64,000 bases of DNA from Panicum virgatum (GCF_016808335.1 NC_053146.1:11849015-11913014); one strand, 5' to 3'. Positions 35,176 to 47,879 are shown, counted from the first letter of the stretch. A program made the numbers and translations. Notes: generated from the letters alone by a model not told the origin.

Positions 35176-38100
35176 TGTCAGACCCCCTTTTCCGGGATCC
35201 ACTGTGCTTACCGTACGAGTCCCTGGATCAGTAGCTGGTACGCACAGGCGAACAGAAATGGTATAGAAAACCTGACGTTGCAATCAATATAAAACACAAA
35301 GTCTTATACAAACTTTTAAGAGGTTCTTACATAACGGCTCGCAGGCCGTAAACTTATTACACGGCGGAAGCATACGCGGACACCCAAACCACAAGCAAAA
35401 GTTTGGGCGCAGGCGAAACCCTATCTACACGTCTTCATCTACGCCGAACTCATCTTCTGCATCTTTTGCTGAAAAACATGTCGATGAGCGGGGTGAGTAC
35501 ATAATGTACTCGGCAAATCCCATCTTTAAACAAAGGTTTATTTAGATGCATGGTGTAAGGCAAGGAAGGGCTTGGGTTTTGCTTTGCGGAGAAGCTGATT
35601 TTTAATGTATGAGTGAAATCCTGCTATTTTTCTTTGGAAAAGAAAAGGGTATGAAAAGAGTATATGTCATTATATGTGTTTGGCCCTGGGGGAGTTACTT
35701 CAATCCCGCCAGTTCCTGTGCTTAATAGCACACTTGACATACTTGGCATCACCACACAGCTTAGCCCATCATCTCGGTATCCGAGTTCGGGCATCTTTTC
35801 CACTTAACATCCACACACCACATCTTTCAAAAACCTAATCACTGTGACTCACCATACCATGCCTGAGACCACAGGCACGGCTATCCGGATAGATTCAACC
35901 TTTGTAGAGTTTGTACACTTTACCCACATGATGTGCTTGAGTTACGTCAAGCACAACTCAATTCCGCACACGCATAGGTCATATAGCCCACAATCACCAC
36001 GGAACAACCAAGGGCCCAAATTAGCACACAGCTAATCCAAGATATATCATTTAGTTTACGATATGGTACGCCACATAGGTCCCATGCCAGGGCCAGACTC
36101 TGGTACGCCACACAGGTCCCAGGTCCGCTTTTGGTGTCCATTGCACCCTGCCTCCAGATGAATTGCAGCTCTAAGCCTATGGGTTCGTGATCAAGTCCGT
36201 CCTAGGTTGGACATGTGGTTGCACGAAATATATATGCTAGGTGATGACCACAACGACAATCCTTATATCCTAGGGCAGACTCTCCGTAGCATACGCACAA
36301 AGTAGATGCGTAGCCATGTCTTTTCCAGCTCAAAACAAATTTTAAAACCATTTATAAACTCACACGGAAAAAGTTGTTTTCAAAGTTTTGCGATAGCGAA
36401 GCACCTAGCCTATGCAATTAAAATAATTTGACCTAGGGTTATCAAGGGATCAGGGTGCTCAAAGCTCAAGGATGGGCTTATACTAACTTGGGTAACTCCT
36501 AGTGAGGAGAAAAACATTCTAAAAGACACATCATGCATAAGTTCATTTAAACGTTGGTCATATTTTATGTTTGCGAAAATCTGGGTTCAACATGATCAAG
36601 GAGGGGGCGTTAGGACTTTCCTTCAAATTCTTCAACTTGTTCTTCCACGTAGTCTGGGTCCTCGGGGTCGTCGTCAAACTCGGTGTCGTTCGAACCTACG
36701 CACGAACGTCGAACGTTACTAACTACTCGGACAAATGCGATCAAACACTTTAAACAATCATACAATGTTTGAATATAAACTTTTATTTGAGTAAAAATTG
36801 AAATGGTTGTGTAGGTCTTGATTTTAGAAAATTTTAGAAACAAGAATCATCAAATTTGGATGTAATATGGGAAAGTTATGGCTTAGGGAAGTTTTAAACC
36901 TTGAAAAAGGTGAACCAGAAGTGTTTTTGCAAAAACCAGGGACTTAAATGTAAATAAAACTAAGTTTCCAGGGGTCTACTCTTAAAACCAGGTCTTTGGA
37001 CGGCAGGTTCAATTTTTTAAAAGCTCAGGGTTAAAACCATAATGTTAGGGGCTTATTTCTAATTATTTTTGAACTGGCTGGACCGCGGGTTGATTTCAAA
37101 AAGTCCAGGGGCTCTTCAGCAAAAAGTCCTGGGCGAAGCGGTATGTTCTAATCTCGCGCGTTGATCTCAGATCGGACGGCTGAGATCAGCTCTGTCCCGC
37201 GGCGGCGCGCAGCGGTGGCTCGCCGGAGTTCACCATTTTCGGTGCTCCGGGGGTCGAAACGGCTCGGGTTTGGGTCTAGGGGGTTCCACGCGTCACGGGT
37301 AAACCACCTGGGCCATCAGCAAGGCTTGACGTGGCTTTGGGCAGCGCGGGCACGAGCGGCGGCGGCTCTGTGCGGTGGAGCTCGCTGGCGTAGGCTGTTC
37401 AGGGCGTGTCCGTGTTGGTCCGTGGGTGCTAATGGGTTAGGAAGCTTCTGTGGGGCGAGTGCAAGCTAACGCGAGGCTCGTGCGGGGCTGTGGGGTTCCG
37501 CAACACCGGGCGCAGCAGCGAGGGTGGCGTTGCAGCGGCGGAGCTTGCCGGTGTCAGCATTCGGGCCACGCCGGGACTCGGTCCCGGGTTAAAAGGCTCG
37601 GGGTGCTAGCGCCGCGGCAGCAGTAAGGTTGGGCAAGGCTTGTGCGGGGTCTTGCAGTGCAGCAGTGAGCTCGCCATGGCGAGACTTGGACTGCGCGCGG
37701 CGGCGTCACTCCGGCGTTGGTGTTCCAGGGAGGGAAGGGCCTTAGGCTGCTTTGGAACTAGACTAGAAGCAAGAGCAGGTCACGGCGAAGCTTACCAGCA
37801 GTCTGGGCGGAGCAATGCAGGGGCAATGGCAGCTAATCGTGCGGTGGAGCAGAGGCGGCCGGAGTGCAGCGAGTGGTGGCGCGCGCGCGATTGGGCTCGG
37901 TGGAGGGCAATGGCACTGCTTGGATGGGGCGAAAAGGAGTGCAGGAGCACCGGGGTCGCATTTATAGGCCGAGGGGAAGTCGGTTCGGGCCGGGGAGCTC
38001 GGGAAGCTTGCTGATCGTTAATGGCGGTGGCGGTGTAGGGGCCGGGTGCGAGCAGGGAGAGGGAGAAGGGCGCGGGGCTCGAGCTAGGTAGGGGTCGGGT

Positions 38101-39717
38101 GTGGCAGGTGGGGGCCGAGCGGGACAGGGGCGAGGTGAGCTCGGGCTCGAGCGGACACGTGGCCGGGCGCAGTGTAGGGGCTGGCCGACGTGAGGAAGAA
38201 GGGAGGGAGGAAGATGGCGCTGGTGACCGGGCGCTGGGGCGCTAGCGCTGGGGCGAAGGCAGAAACGCGGGGCGGCGTTGGCGGCTTCGCGCGCGGGGTA
38301 CGGTGCTGGGCCGCAAGGCACGGGCGGCCCAGGCGAGGGAAAGGGGAGGAGGCGGGTTGGGTCGGGGGAAGTAGGGGTGAAAACGGGTCGGATACGGACG
38401 GATAGTGGGTCATCCTGTATCCTACCCAAATGTATTTTAATCTGATTCGGGATCGGATACGGGTAGTTAGAAACGGAACGGATATGGATACGGGAACCGG
38501 ATAGTTATTCGGATGGAGATCGGTCGGATATGGATATTAATTGACTGGATACCGGATACTTGCCGGATAGTGCATGAAACGCAAAGACAAATTGAACACA
38601 AACAATACAACTTACAAAGACTTTACATGATAACATAACAATAAGTCCAATGTCCAGACAAGTTATGATAAATAAGTATCCAAAAAATACATGTATCCGT
38701 ATCCAAAAAAGCATCCCGTTTTGGTACCGTATCCGGTACTCGCCGTGAGTACTCGTCCCGTTTTCAACCCTACAAATCAACATGGTAGCACTGCATGCAA
38801 TATGCAGGAGTAGTTGCTCGTCTGCTCCATCTTATATGTATTGCGGCGTAATTAACATATAAGTTACGACTTATGAGCAAAATAACTTAGTGCTAATCGT
38901 ATGCACCACACCTTATCTTATAAAAAATGAGCAAATAACAATGCTAATAAGCTATGGAGTATTGGAGTTGGACATGTGATGTATTTGTTACCATGATATG
39001 GATCTAAATATTATTTTAGTTATTATAATATTAAGATGAGTCCAAATAAAAAAAATATAAATTATAATGTTGTAGATCTTGTCGAGCTATACAATTTTCA
39101 TATAAATTTTATCTTAATCCGAGTTCATACGTGAAAGTTATGAACTTTACAAAATATATTACGCAGAAAAAAAGAAAATGGGTACCCGAACACCAGGTAC
39201 CTGTATCCGTATCCGTTTATCTGGGTAGTTACCGGGTACTGCTCGCTCCGTATCCGACCCGTATCTGGTGGCCTACTATCCGGGTACTACCCGTATCCGT
39301 CCCGGATGAAAAAATACACGTATCCATATAAAAAAATGGGTATTTTCACAATCCGTATCCGCTACCCGCCGGGTATACCCGACCCGTTTTCAACCCTAGG
39401 GGGAAGCGCGGGCTGGTTGGGCTGCGCGAAGGAAAAAGGGTAGGGGGCGGCCCGGTTTAGGGTTTAGGGTTTAAACATTTTCCAAAAGGAGTTTAAATTC
39501 AAATTGGATTGAAATTTTGAAAAGTTTTGGGCACACACATTTCAACCTCTAAACCTAAAGGGGCACCCTAAACTTTTGGAAAACTTTTTGAAAAGGATTT
39601 TGTTCCAAACCAAAGATTTAAACTACTAGAGGGTTTTTAAAAAATTTCAAAAGCATTTTGGAACTTCAAAATTTTATTTTGTAAATTTTTAAAAGGGCTC
39701 AAAAATAGGGTGTTACA
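35176..39717 (-). mobile_element. Solo LTR II, same family as LTR I, inverted and nested
   Basis: On the minus strand it starts TGTAACACCCTATTTTTGAG (right edge 39,717) and ends GGGTCTGACA (left edge 35,176). Flanks CCTGT (35,171-35,175) and CCTAT (39,718-39,722) form the 5-bp target duplication with one change; LTR II itself shows the undisturbed sequence ACCTATGTGG at the matching place. Net length without the internal hAT element is about 3.5 kb. It lies in LTR I in the opposite direction, creating long inverted repeats. No internal domain. Confidence 0.9.
38372..39398. mobile_element. hAT-like element with GGATACGG/CCGTATCC repeats
   Basis: Starts TAGGGGTGAAAACGGGTCGG and ends GACCCGTTTTCAACCCTA with a perfect 8-bp duplication GGGGGAAG (38,364-38,371 and 39,399-39,406). 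Subterminal regions are rich in CCGTATCC units. A second copy of the right terminus (CCCGTTTTCAACCCTA) occurs inside at 38,756-38,771, so the element is composite. Non-coding. Confidence 0.92.
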
Positions 39718-40294
39718 CCTATGTGGTGTACCATGTCGTGAACCAAATGATATATCCTTGATTAGCTGTGTGCTAATTTGGACCCCTGGTTGTTCCGTGG
39801 TAGTTGTGGGCTATATGTCCTATGCGTGTGCGAGATTAAGTTGTACTTGACGTAACTCAAGTACATCATGTGGGTAAAGTGTATAAACTCTGCAAAGATT
39901 AAATCTATCCGGATAGTCGTGCCTGCGGTCTCAGGCATGCTATGGTGAAGTCACAGTGATTAGGTTTTTAAGAGGTTTTGTGTGTGAATGTTAGTTGGAA
40001 AAGATACCCAAACTCGGATCCCGAGATGAAGGGCTAAGCTGTGTGGAATGCCAGAGCATGGCAATGTTCTATTAAGCACGGGAACTGGCGGGATTGAGGT
40101 ATCTCCCCAGGGCCAAAACCTATATAATAGTATATACTCTTTTCGCATCTATTCTTCTTCAGAGAAATAATGCAAATTACACCCATGTATTAAAAACAGC
40201 TTTTCGGCAAAACTAAACCCAAGCCTTCCCTTGCCTTACCCCATGCATATAAATAAACCTTTGATTAAAAGATGGGACTTGCTGAGTACATTCT

Positions 40295-41124
40295 TGTGAC
40301 ATCCCGGCCCCGGGCTTAATAGGATTGACAGAATACTCATACCAACAAGTTGCAACTTTTTTTTCGGAAGCCGATATCCAAAGAACTCTAAGGTTAAGCG
40401 TGCTTAGCTTAGAGCAATTTGGGGATGGGTGACCGACCGGGAAATTTTTCCCGGGTGCACACGAGTGAGGATAAAATGTGCAGAAAAAACTTGTGTTGGT
40501 CTGTGAGGCCAGTCTGTGTCCTATAAAAGATGCCACATGTAAGCGGGCCCGTCCTCGGGAAGACGGGACGTTACAGAATGGTATCAGAGCCGACTCTCGC
40601 GGTTTCACGGGCGCGTGCGGGTCAGGGGCGCGGGCATGGTGCACGGGCGTGTGGCGGGTCAGTGCGCGGGCATCTGAGATGTGCCGTTGGCACTAGACGC
40701 ACGGACGTGGCACATGCGCCGTTGCCACTGGACGCACGGATGTGGCCAAGAGAGGACGTTCTTGGTTCGGGGTTGACCGACGAGGATGTCGGTCTCTTAA
40801 GGGGGTGAGGATGCGACATCCCGGCCCAGGGCTTAATAGAATTGATAGAATACTCATACCAACAAGTTGCAACTTCTTTTCCGGAAGCCGATATCCAAAG
40901 AACTCTAAGGTTAAGCGTGCTTAGCCTGGAGCAATTTGGGGATGGGTGACCGACCGGGAAATTCTTTCCGGGTGCGCACGAGTGAGGACAAAATGTGCAG
41001 AAAAGACTTGTGTTGGTCTGTGAGGTCAGTCTGTGTCCTATAAAAGCTGCCACATGTAAGCAGGCCCGGCCTGTGTCTGTGTCGGGACATTACAATTCTG
41101 TACTCGGGGAGGCAGGACATTACA
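40295..41124 (+). mobile_element. TRIM-like miniature LTR retrotransposon
   Basis: 5' LTR 40,295-40,575 (TGTGACATCCCGG ... GGGACGTTACA), primer site TGGTATCAGAGCCGAC at 40,579, about 235 bp of non-coding interior, purine tract AAGGGGGTGAGGA at ~40,799, and a 3' LTR from 40,812. Target duplication ATTCT at 40,290-40,294 and 41,125-41,129. The 3' LTR tail is duplicated: GGACATTACAATTCTGTACTC occurs twice (41,086 and 41,115), so the end could be placed at 41,094 or 41,124; the alignment with the 5' LTR tail favours the latter. It encodes no protein and must use the enzymes of another element. Confidence 0.88.
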
Positions 41125-41607
41125 ATTCTGTACTCACCCCGCTCGTCGACATGTTTTTCAGCAGAAGATGCAGAAGACGAGTTCAGCGTAGATGAAGACG
41201 CGTAGATAAGGTTTCGCCTACACCCAAACTTTTGCTTTTGGTTTTAGGTGTCCGCGTATGCTTCCGCCGTGTGATAAGTTTACGACCTGCGAGCCGTTAT
41301 GTAAGAACCTCGAGGAGGTTTGTATAAGACTCAGTGTTTTATAATGTATGCAACGTCAGGCTTTCTGTATCATTTCTATTTGTCTGTGCGTACCAGCTAC
41401 TGATCCAGGAACTGGTATGGTAAGCACAGTGGATCTCGGAAACGGGATCCGACACCAAGTCTGCATCCACCCCCTAAGTCCCCAGTGCCAGATCGAAGTG
41501 TGTTTGCATATTTTGATCATATGGTATTTTACAGCACCTGCACATACGGTATTTTACAGCATCTGCACACTGGGAGCGATAGATGCATGGAAATATGGCA
41601 CACGTAT

Positions 41608-41883
41608 ATAGGGATGTAAATGGTACGGATATTTTCCGATCGTATTCAAATTCGATCTAGTTTGAAAGAGTTTTATCCGTCCTAATCCGATTCCGTATGT
41701 TCAAATATCCGTAAGTGATCCGTATTCGGATACTAAAATTATATTTTTATGATATCGATATCCATTATAATCTTATCTAGCAAAAACTAACAATATCTGT
41801 ATCCAACTCCGTATTCGAATAAAAATATGAAAATAAATATGATATCAATAATATTTGTCCGTATTCGATCCATTTATATCCCA
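41608..41883. mobile_element. hAT-like MITE with TAGGGATGTAAATGG ends
   Basis: Left end ATAGGGATGTAAATGG and right end CCATTTATATCCCA are near complements, with flanks ACACGTAT (41,600-41,607) and ACACGTAC (41,884-41,891), an 8-bp duplication with one change. The interior carries CCGTATTCG-type repeats like the element at 38,372. Confidence 0.75.
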
Positions 41884-42149
41884 ACACGTACATGTGCAAA
41901 ACATGGCTATAACAATGTAAAAAAACATGGCTATAACAAGTATATATCTAACCCCTGCACGGCACCCGACCTGGATTTTCCAGGTTTTTCTTCAGGAGTT
42001 CTAGAAAAAGAGCCTCAAGCTTTGTGGACTACTGCTAGAAAATCAAGCGTAATATACACGTGTGTAAGCATGGCGCAAACCTTTCTTATCACCTCACCTA
42101 CACATCACATGTGATGAAGATATATATGCTTTCCTTTTGAAGTAACCTG

Positions 42150-42608
42150 TGAATGACCATTTAGTACTGGACCAAGACACAGACCGGTACTAAATGTCAC
42201 CATTTAGTACCAGGTGATGTCATTGATCGGTACTAAATAACCGTGTCATTTTAGTACTAGACCAAAACACCAACCGGTACTAAAAAGTGATATTTAGTAC
42301 CGGTCGGTGTCTTATTTTTGACATTACATAGTATAACACAGACACTCACAATGCACACACATTCACCCCTATGAACGAATGCAAACCCTAACCCTATGAG
42401 TATGTTCGAATACTGAGTCAGCAAATCTTCGAAATTGACGAAGTCATAACAGGTGCCTCACTGTCAATAGGAACATCGCCTACCAACAACGCCCGGGGCT
42501 TTCAAATTTGGACTCAGATACTAAAATGTATATATGCCAGCTTTAGTGCCGGAGCAAATTATGACCGGTATTAATATGCACGGATGAAAATTCGTTTTTC
42601 TTGTGGTG
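42150..42608. mobile_element. CACTA-like relic with TTTAGTACCGGT repeats
   Basis: Several TTTAGTACC/GGTACTAAA subterminal repeats on both strands and a right terminus TTTTTCTTGTGGTG, close to the complement of the CACTACAAGAAAAA type end. The left end is not visible. Confidence 0.6.
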
Positions 42609-42972
42609 GACAATAATAGGATTACGTGCCTGTCACTTTGCACTCGGGAGGCGTGGGTATAGATTGTAGCCCCGTGGTTAGAGGGAGTGTGCGGTGTCAG
42701 CGACGGCCTCGTCTGCTGCCTTGCGGACAGCCATGCATGTCTTCATCAGCGCAGCGCAGGTGCTGCAGCGGCACAACAGCGCATGTGCAAAACGAGTGGC
42801 CTGCAGATATAATGCAGCGCGGGCTGTGGTGGATGCGGTTGCTGCTTGATCGGAGTATAGGGTGTCAAAATAAATCAATTATATTCATGCAGTTACTATA
42901 CTTGGAACATATATGAAATACTCAAACGCACTCATCTGCTACAAGCCCGGCCGATTCGCGGCCGGCCGGGTC

Positions 42973-42980
42973 TATATAAA
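42973..42980 (+). promoter_or_regulatory. TATA box of terpene synthase copy 2
   Basis: TATATAAA about 155 bp upstream of the ATG at 43,129, placing the transcription start near 43,005 and giving a leader of roughly 120 bp. Confidence 0.7.
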
Positions 42981-43128
42981 GCCCGGCCCGCAGATTAGAG
43001 AGGTTCAGTACATCGATCATCTCCCAGCAGCCGATCGAGCTAGCCTCCTCCATCCCACAGGCACATCCATCATCCAGTCTGATTGATCGATCGATCATCG
43101 CCAGCAGCAGCAGGTTCATCGATCATCC

Positions 43129-43716
43129 ATGGGGACCTGCGGCAGCCCTGTGCTCGCTCTGGCCTCGCAACAAGAGGGCCTTCTTCAGAGCGAGCCCCGG
43201 CCTTACACCCCAAGCATCTGGGGCGACTTCTTCCTCAAACACCACCATGCACCCCATCGCAGGTACCTCAAGATCAGTATCATTGATTAAAAAAACCGTC
43301 AAGGTGCGCGCGCGCGTGTGATGAAGTATCATTCATGCGTCTCTATGTTGCATGCAGCTTCTGTCCATGAAGGAGAGGGCACGGATCAAGCAGGAGGATG
43401 TGAGGCAGATCTTACTCGACACCACTGCCTCTTCCGAGCTGGTTCGCAAGCTGGAGCTCGTCAACACGCTGCAACGGATCGGAGTGGACTACCACTACAG
43501 GAAGGAGATCGATGAGTTGCTGCGTGATGTTGTTCAAGGTCCCCAGCATGAAGAAGGCTGTGATGATGATGACGAGCTATATGTCGTATCGCTGCGGTTC
43601 TATTTGCTCAGAAAGCATGGGTACAATGTCTCTTCTGGTAAGGCCCAGCAAAACAATGCAATTGTCCTCTGGAATATATAGGAAAACCTTTAATCAGATA
43701 GATATATGTTAGTTAC

Positions 43717-43747
<31 letters not shown>

Positions 43748-45629
43748 CCTCTGTGTGTGTGTATGCAAAACTAATTTTTAGATTCATTAACATGTTATTA
43801 TGCTTATATAAGCAGATGTGTTTGTGAAGTTTAAGGATGACTGTGGAAACTTTGCAAGTAATGATGCGAAATGTCTGTTGGCCCTGTATGATGCTGCAAA
43901 TCTCAAAACTCGCGGTGAAGAGATCCTTGACAATGCCGTGGTTTTCACCAGGAGTCGCCTCCTGCCTATGATGAAAACTTTAGACCCAGAGCTGGCAGCA
44001 GAGGTGGAATACACATTGGAAACACCTAGTTACAGGAGGGTTCAAAGAGTGGAAGCAAGGCGCTACATCTCTTTGTATGAGAAAAAGGTTACACGAAATG
44101 ACGCCATACTGGAATTTGCAAAGTTGGACTACAACATTCTGCAAGCTCTGTATTGTGAGGAGTTGAAAGCTCTTACAGAGTAAGGCTTGCTACTGACATT
44201 TTGCACTGTTATGAAGTTAGAATTTTGTTTACTTGAACTGAAAACAAAAATAATGCCTTATATTAATCGTGTTTATCCATCTTTATTTACAGATGGTGGA
44301 AAGGCCTCCAGTCACAAGCGTATGCAAAATTTGCACGGGATAGACTGGCAGAGATGCATTTTTGGATGCTTGGGGTTGTTCATGAACCTCGCCAGTCATA
44401 TGCACGGATAGCATTGACAAAATGCTTTAAACTTGTGTCGCTGATGGACGACTTCTGTGACAACTATAGCACCATAGAAGAATATGAAATATGCATTACT
44501 TCTCTGGAAAGGTTGGCCAAGCGCTCGATAATTTCTTTCATACTTGAACGAAAGCTCTATACATCGTATACAGTTTAAATTTTCATTAATTAATTTTACT
44601 GTGACAAACTATATATAATAGGTGGGATAAACAAGCCGCAGAGAAATTGCCCACATACATGAAGGACTTATTCATCTTCATACTCAACACTATAAATGAT
44701 ATCATGGAAGAGTTAAAACTTCAGAAAAACAAGCATGCTCAATTCGTCAAAGACAAAGACGATATATCCTTTTAGGTATATGTTTAACTAACATTTGTTC
44801 ATCTATATATTTAGTTTATTGACGCTGTCAAACGTTACGGTGCTGAGAAAAAATGGTGCGATGAGCGCTATGTACCAGCATAAATTGAAGAGCACCTACA
44901 AATTTCAGTGGGTAGCAGTGCATGTATGCATATAGCGAACATGACTTTCTTTTTAATGGGAGACGTAACTACCAGGGAGGCCATCGAGTGGGCTTTCTCC
45001 TATCCAGAAATGATAAGAGCTGCTTGTATTGTCGCGTGCATCTGTAATGACATCATGTCACATGAGGTACCGCCACAACTCTCTATCAACGTATACATAT
45101 AATTCTTGATCATAGTTGTAAATAATAAGCATCTTATTTACGGTACCACAACACTCTATTGCTAGTGCATTTACTTAAGCTTTTATTCACCTTTACTTTT
45201 AGCACACGTTTTCTTGGTTTCTTCCACTCTTAATTATTAGAACAATCAAGCTTGGCAAATCAATTTTATTTGAAAAAGCTAAAATTAGTTGAACTAATTA
45301 AAGAAAAATAATTGTTTTAAAATTACTTCCTTTGCTCTTCCTTGAAGCGAGAACAAGTTTCAAAGCATGTCGCGTCCACGGTGCAAACTTGTATGAAGGA
45401 GCACGAGATGACAGTACATCAAGCCTATGAAAAGCTTAGAGCCCTAATCGACGAAGCATGGATGGATATTGTCCAGGGATGTCTTGATCAAGCTTATCCT
45501 TGGGAGCATTTGGAGAAAGTGGTTAGCATTGCACGAGGAATGGATAACATGTACAAGCGTGATGATGCGTATACCCACCCATATAGTCTCAAAGACACCA
45601 TAACTTCAATGTATGTGAACTCTGTGTGA
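43129..45629 (+). pseudogene. Sesquiterpene synthase pseudogene (copy 2, all seven exons)
   Basis: TPS-a type enzyme, paralogue of copy 1. Exons: 43,129-43,262; 43,358-43,637; 43,816-44,179; 44,293-44,511; 44,622-~44,757; 44,815-45,066; 45,348-45,629. Motifs are preserved: RDRLAE and DDFCD in exon 4, NDIMSHERE across exons 6-7. Three lesions are visible. Exon 1 reads PSIWGDFFLKH, then needs a one-base shift near 43,243 to read the expected PCTPSQ before the intron. In exon 5 the donor after QFVKDK reads GA instead of GT and runs into TAG (44,773-44,775). Exon 6 has TAA (44,881-44,883) where copy 1 has Lys. The promoter and leader look intact, so a non-coding transcript is possible. Confidence 0.9.
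43717..43761. repeat. (CT)n/(TG)n microsatellite in intron 2
   Basis: CT repeat followed by a short CCCTC interruption and a TG run, within the second intron of terpene synthase copy 2. Confidence 0.9.
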
Positions 45630-45689
45630 ATATACGAGGAAGATCCAGCACCAAATTGGGGCTCTTCATCAGCATGATGCATGTGTATC

Positions 45690-47205
45690 ACACCCGGTTT
45701 TTAAAAGAAAACCGAATGCATAATTATATGTATACCAGGATTTCTATACATATAGTGACATCATAATGGAATAATATCAACAATATCACGAAAAAGAGAC
45801 TTACAACGACTAAATGCCTATAAAAAATCTACAACTTCTCCTGGAAACGAAAGCTCCACACTTCACAGGCAATCGATGGGGGAGTTGCGTATGCCTAGAA
45901 CTCAGCAACATCTTTAGAAAACTTCAAAGTAACTTTCTTTTCTGAGCAACGATTTTAGCAAGTGTGTTATACTTATGGTTGGTACTCAGAAAATATGTTA
46001 AGAAATAAATGGCATGCAAGGCTTAAACAAGGATAGAGATTGACTGAATAAAGCGGTAAGCATTTTAAATAAAAAGTTGAACATTAGCAACCTATTTAGT
46101 AAGCCATAGATGAATATTGCCCACATTTTATGAAAATAAAGAGATGATTGTGTGACAAATAAACTTGAAACAATAAGTAACTGAATTATAACACAATTTT
46201 AATTAATTTGTCATGTGAGGGTCCGAGCCGCTCTTTGACCGTGAGCACGGCTGATATATCAGTTTTATACTCTGCATAGGTTGCACACTTTACCCACAAG
46301 TCGTGTCTCCCTTGCCGAGTTTGCAAGGCCCTTAAAGACTTCCAAGGTGAGTGGCAGATATTCACTATGAGGTCTTTACAAAGACTCTCTAACCAATAGT
46401 AGCCCGCTAAGATTTCGACTCTCTAACCAATAGTAGCCCGCTAAGATTTCATCCTCTCGGCAAGTGCACCCTCCCCAAAAGCGAGTGTACCCATAGGCGT
46501 ACCAAACCTCTTTGGCAGGCCGAGTACCCCTCTTGAATCTAGTTCCCCCTCTTGCTCCTTTCAGTAAGCTACTAACAAGCTAGAGATATCTAATTAATCA
46601 GCCAGGACCAGAGCCATATAGTCCTTATGGTCGCACTATTTTCCCGAGTGGTCATACCATAGTTTAAATTAATTATCATTATCGAAATCATCATAATGTT
46701 TCCAAAAGGTATGTCATATATCCAGTGTAATGTGTATAAACCACCCGTAACCATAGTTTAGCAAATAAAAAAGCTACCCAAAAGATTAATTAAAGTAAAT
46801 AACCTAGCTTTCGAGGATATGAATCACAAATGTGGATAAATAGGAGCCCATGAAATTAATGCATGCAAGCGCATAATAAATAGATGGCTATTGAGATGAA
46901 AATGTGATCAAGGAATATACTTGCCTTCATTCCAAATAATAGATGCTTAGAGTCTTCAGAACTTGCTTTAGAAAATCTTCATCTTCACAGCTCTGAAACT
47001 GCGTTCCTTCTACTCACAACAAGCATTGGGTACAAACATAAACATACAAGAAACAAACAAGCACAACTAAGAACATAACAACAACTGAAGAAAAACATTA
47101 AGAGAACACAATAAAGAATAGAGCTCGAAGCTACGATCACGAGAGTGTAAGAAACGCTGAAAATAGAGCCACGGTTGAAAAAGTTACAACTATCAAAAGA
47201 TTTGC
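45690..47205. repeat. Gypsy-like LTR sequence downstream of terpene synthase copy 2
   Basis: Begins TATCACACCCGGTTTTT with AAAACCGAATGCATAATTAT, the start seen in a common grass gypsy LTR family (TGTCACACCCGG). Non-coding to about 47.2 kb. No second LTR or matching duplication could be identified. Confidence 0.5.
46383..46450. repeat. 34-bp tandem duplication
   Basis: Two exact copies of a unit starting GACTCTCTAACCAATAGTAG. Confidence 0.93.
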
Positions 47206-47212
47206 ATTATAA

Positions 47213-47405
47213 CACTACTACAAAAAATGATTTACCGCAACCTTTTTTAAACACCTCCGAGGCGTGCAACAATTTCAGCCGCCTAGGTTAATGCCTGACA
47301 TTAAGCGAGGCGGTTACTTTTTATTAACCGCGGTGGTTACAAACAACCACCTCGTAAAATCATTAACCGAGGTGGGTATTATAATACAGTCGCCTCGGTA
47401 AATCA
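47213..47405. mobile_element. Left end of a CACTA-like element
   Basis: CACTACTACAAAAAATGATT is a typical CACTA terminus; it is followed by repeated ACCGAGGTGG/CCGCCTCGG-type subterminal units. No right end was found, so the element is truncated or its end lies in the decayed sequence beyond. Confidence 0.65.
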
Positions 47406-47870
47406 GGCCCAAGCGACAACCCACACTAGCCCGCACCAGTCCACTAGCACCTCCAGCATATAAAAGCAAGATCAAACCCTAGATCACAACTCCCTCCCTC
47501 ACCCCCGCAGCCACCTAGCGGGCTCCCTCCCTCTCCTCTACCTCGCGCTCTCTCTCCCTCTCCTGCCTCCCTCCCAGTGCTCTCAATGGCGGCGGCGGGG
47601 TGCCATGCGCCTCGGCGGTGGTGGGATGAGCACCGTGCTCCCCAGCGTGATGACCACCCCAGCAACATGGCGGGGGTGGGGCTCCTCCCAGTGGTCGTGA
47701 CGCCCACGATCTGCACCATCAGGGTGGGACAAGTCTTGGTGACACTTCTTGGTGCCACTCCCTCCTGGAAGTGATGTCAACTTCTCACACCTCTGCGCTA
47801 GATGGAGGTTTATGTGAAAATAAAAGGGCAAGCAACATATGATCCGAACATCAAGTTTCTAGGCAAGTGA
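47406..47870. other. Promoter- and leader-like sequence with a short frame
   Basis: A TATA-like CATATAAAAGC near 47,456, a CT-rich stretch and an ATG at 47,586 opening about 63 codons (MAAAGCHAPRRWWDEHRAP...). It looks like the first exon of a gene or of the CACTA cargo, but I recognise no domain and no downstream exons. Confidence 0.3.
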
Positions 47871-47879
47871 GATGTGACA

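Noticed and set aside
37161..38429. Open frames on both strands
   Set aside because: Inside solo LTR II; GC-rich LTR sequence with no domain.
42626..42916. 96-codon plus-strand frame upstream of terpene synthase copy 2
   Set aside because: No domain, no splice context, overlaps a minus-strand frame; more likely promoter-distal or element sequence.
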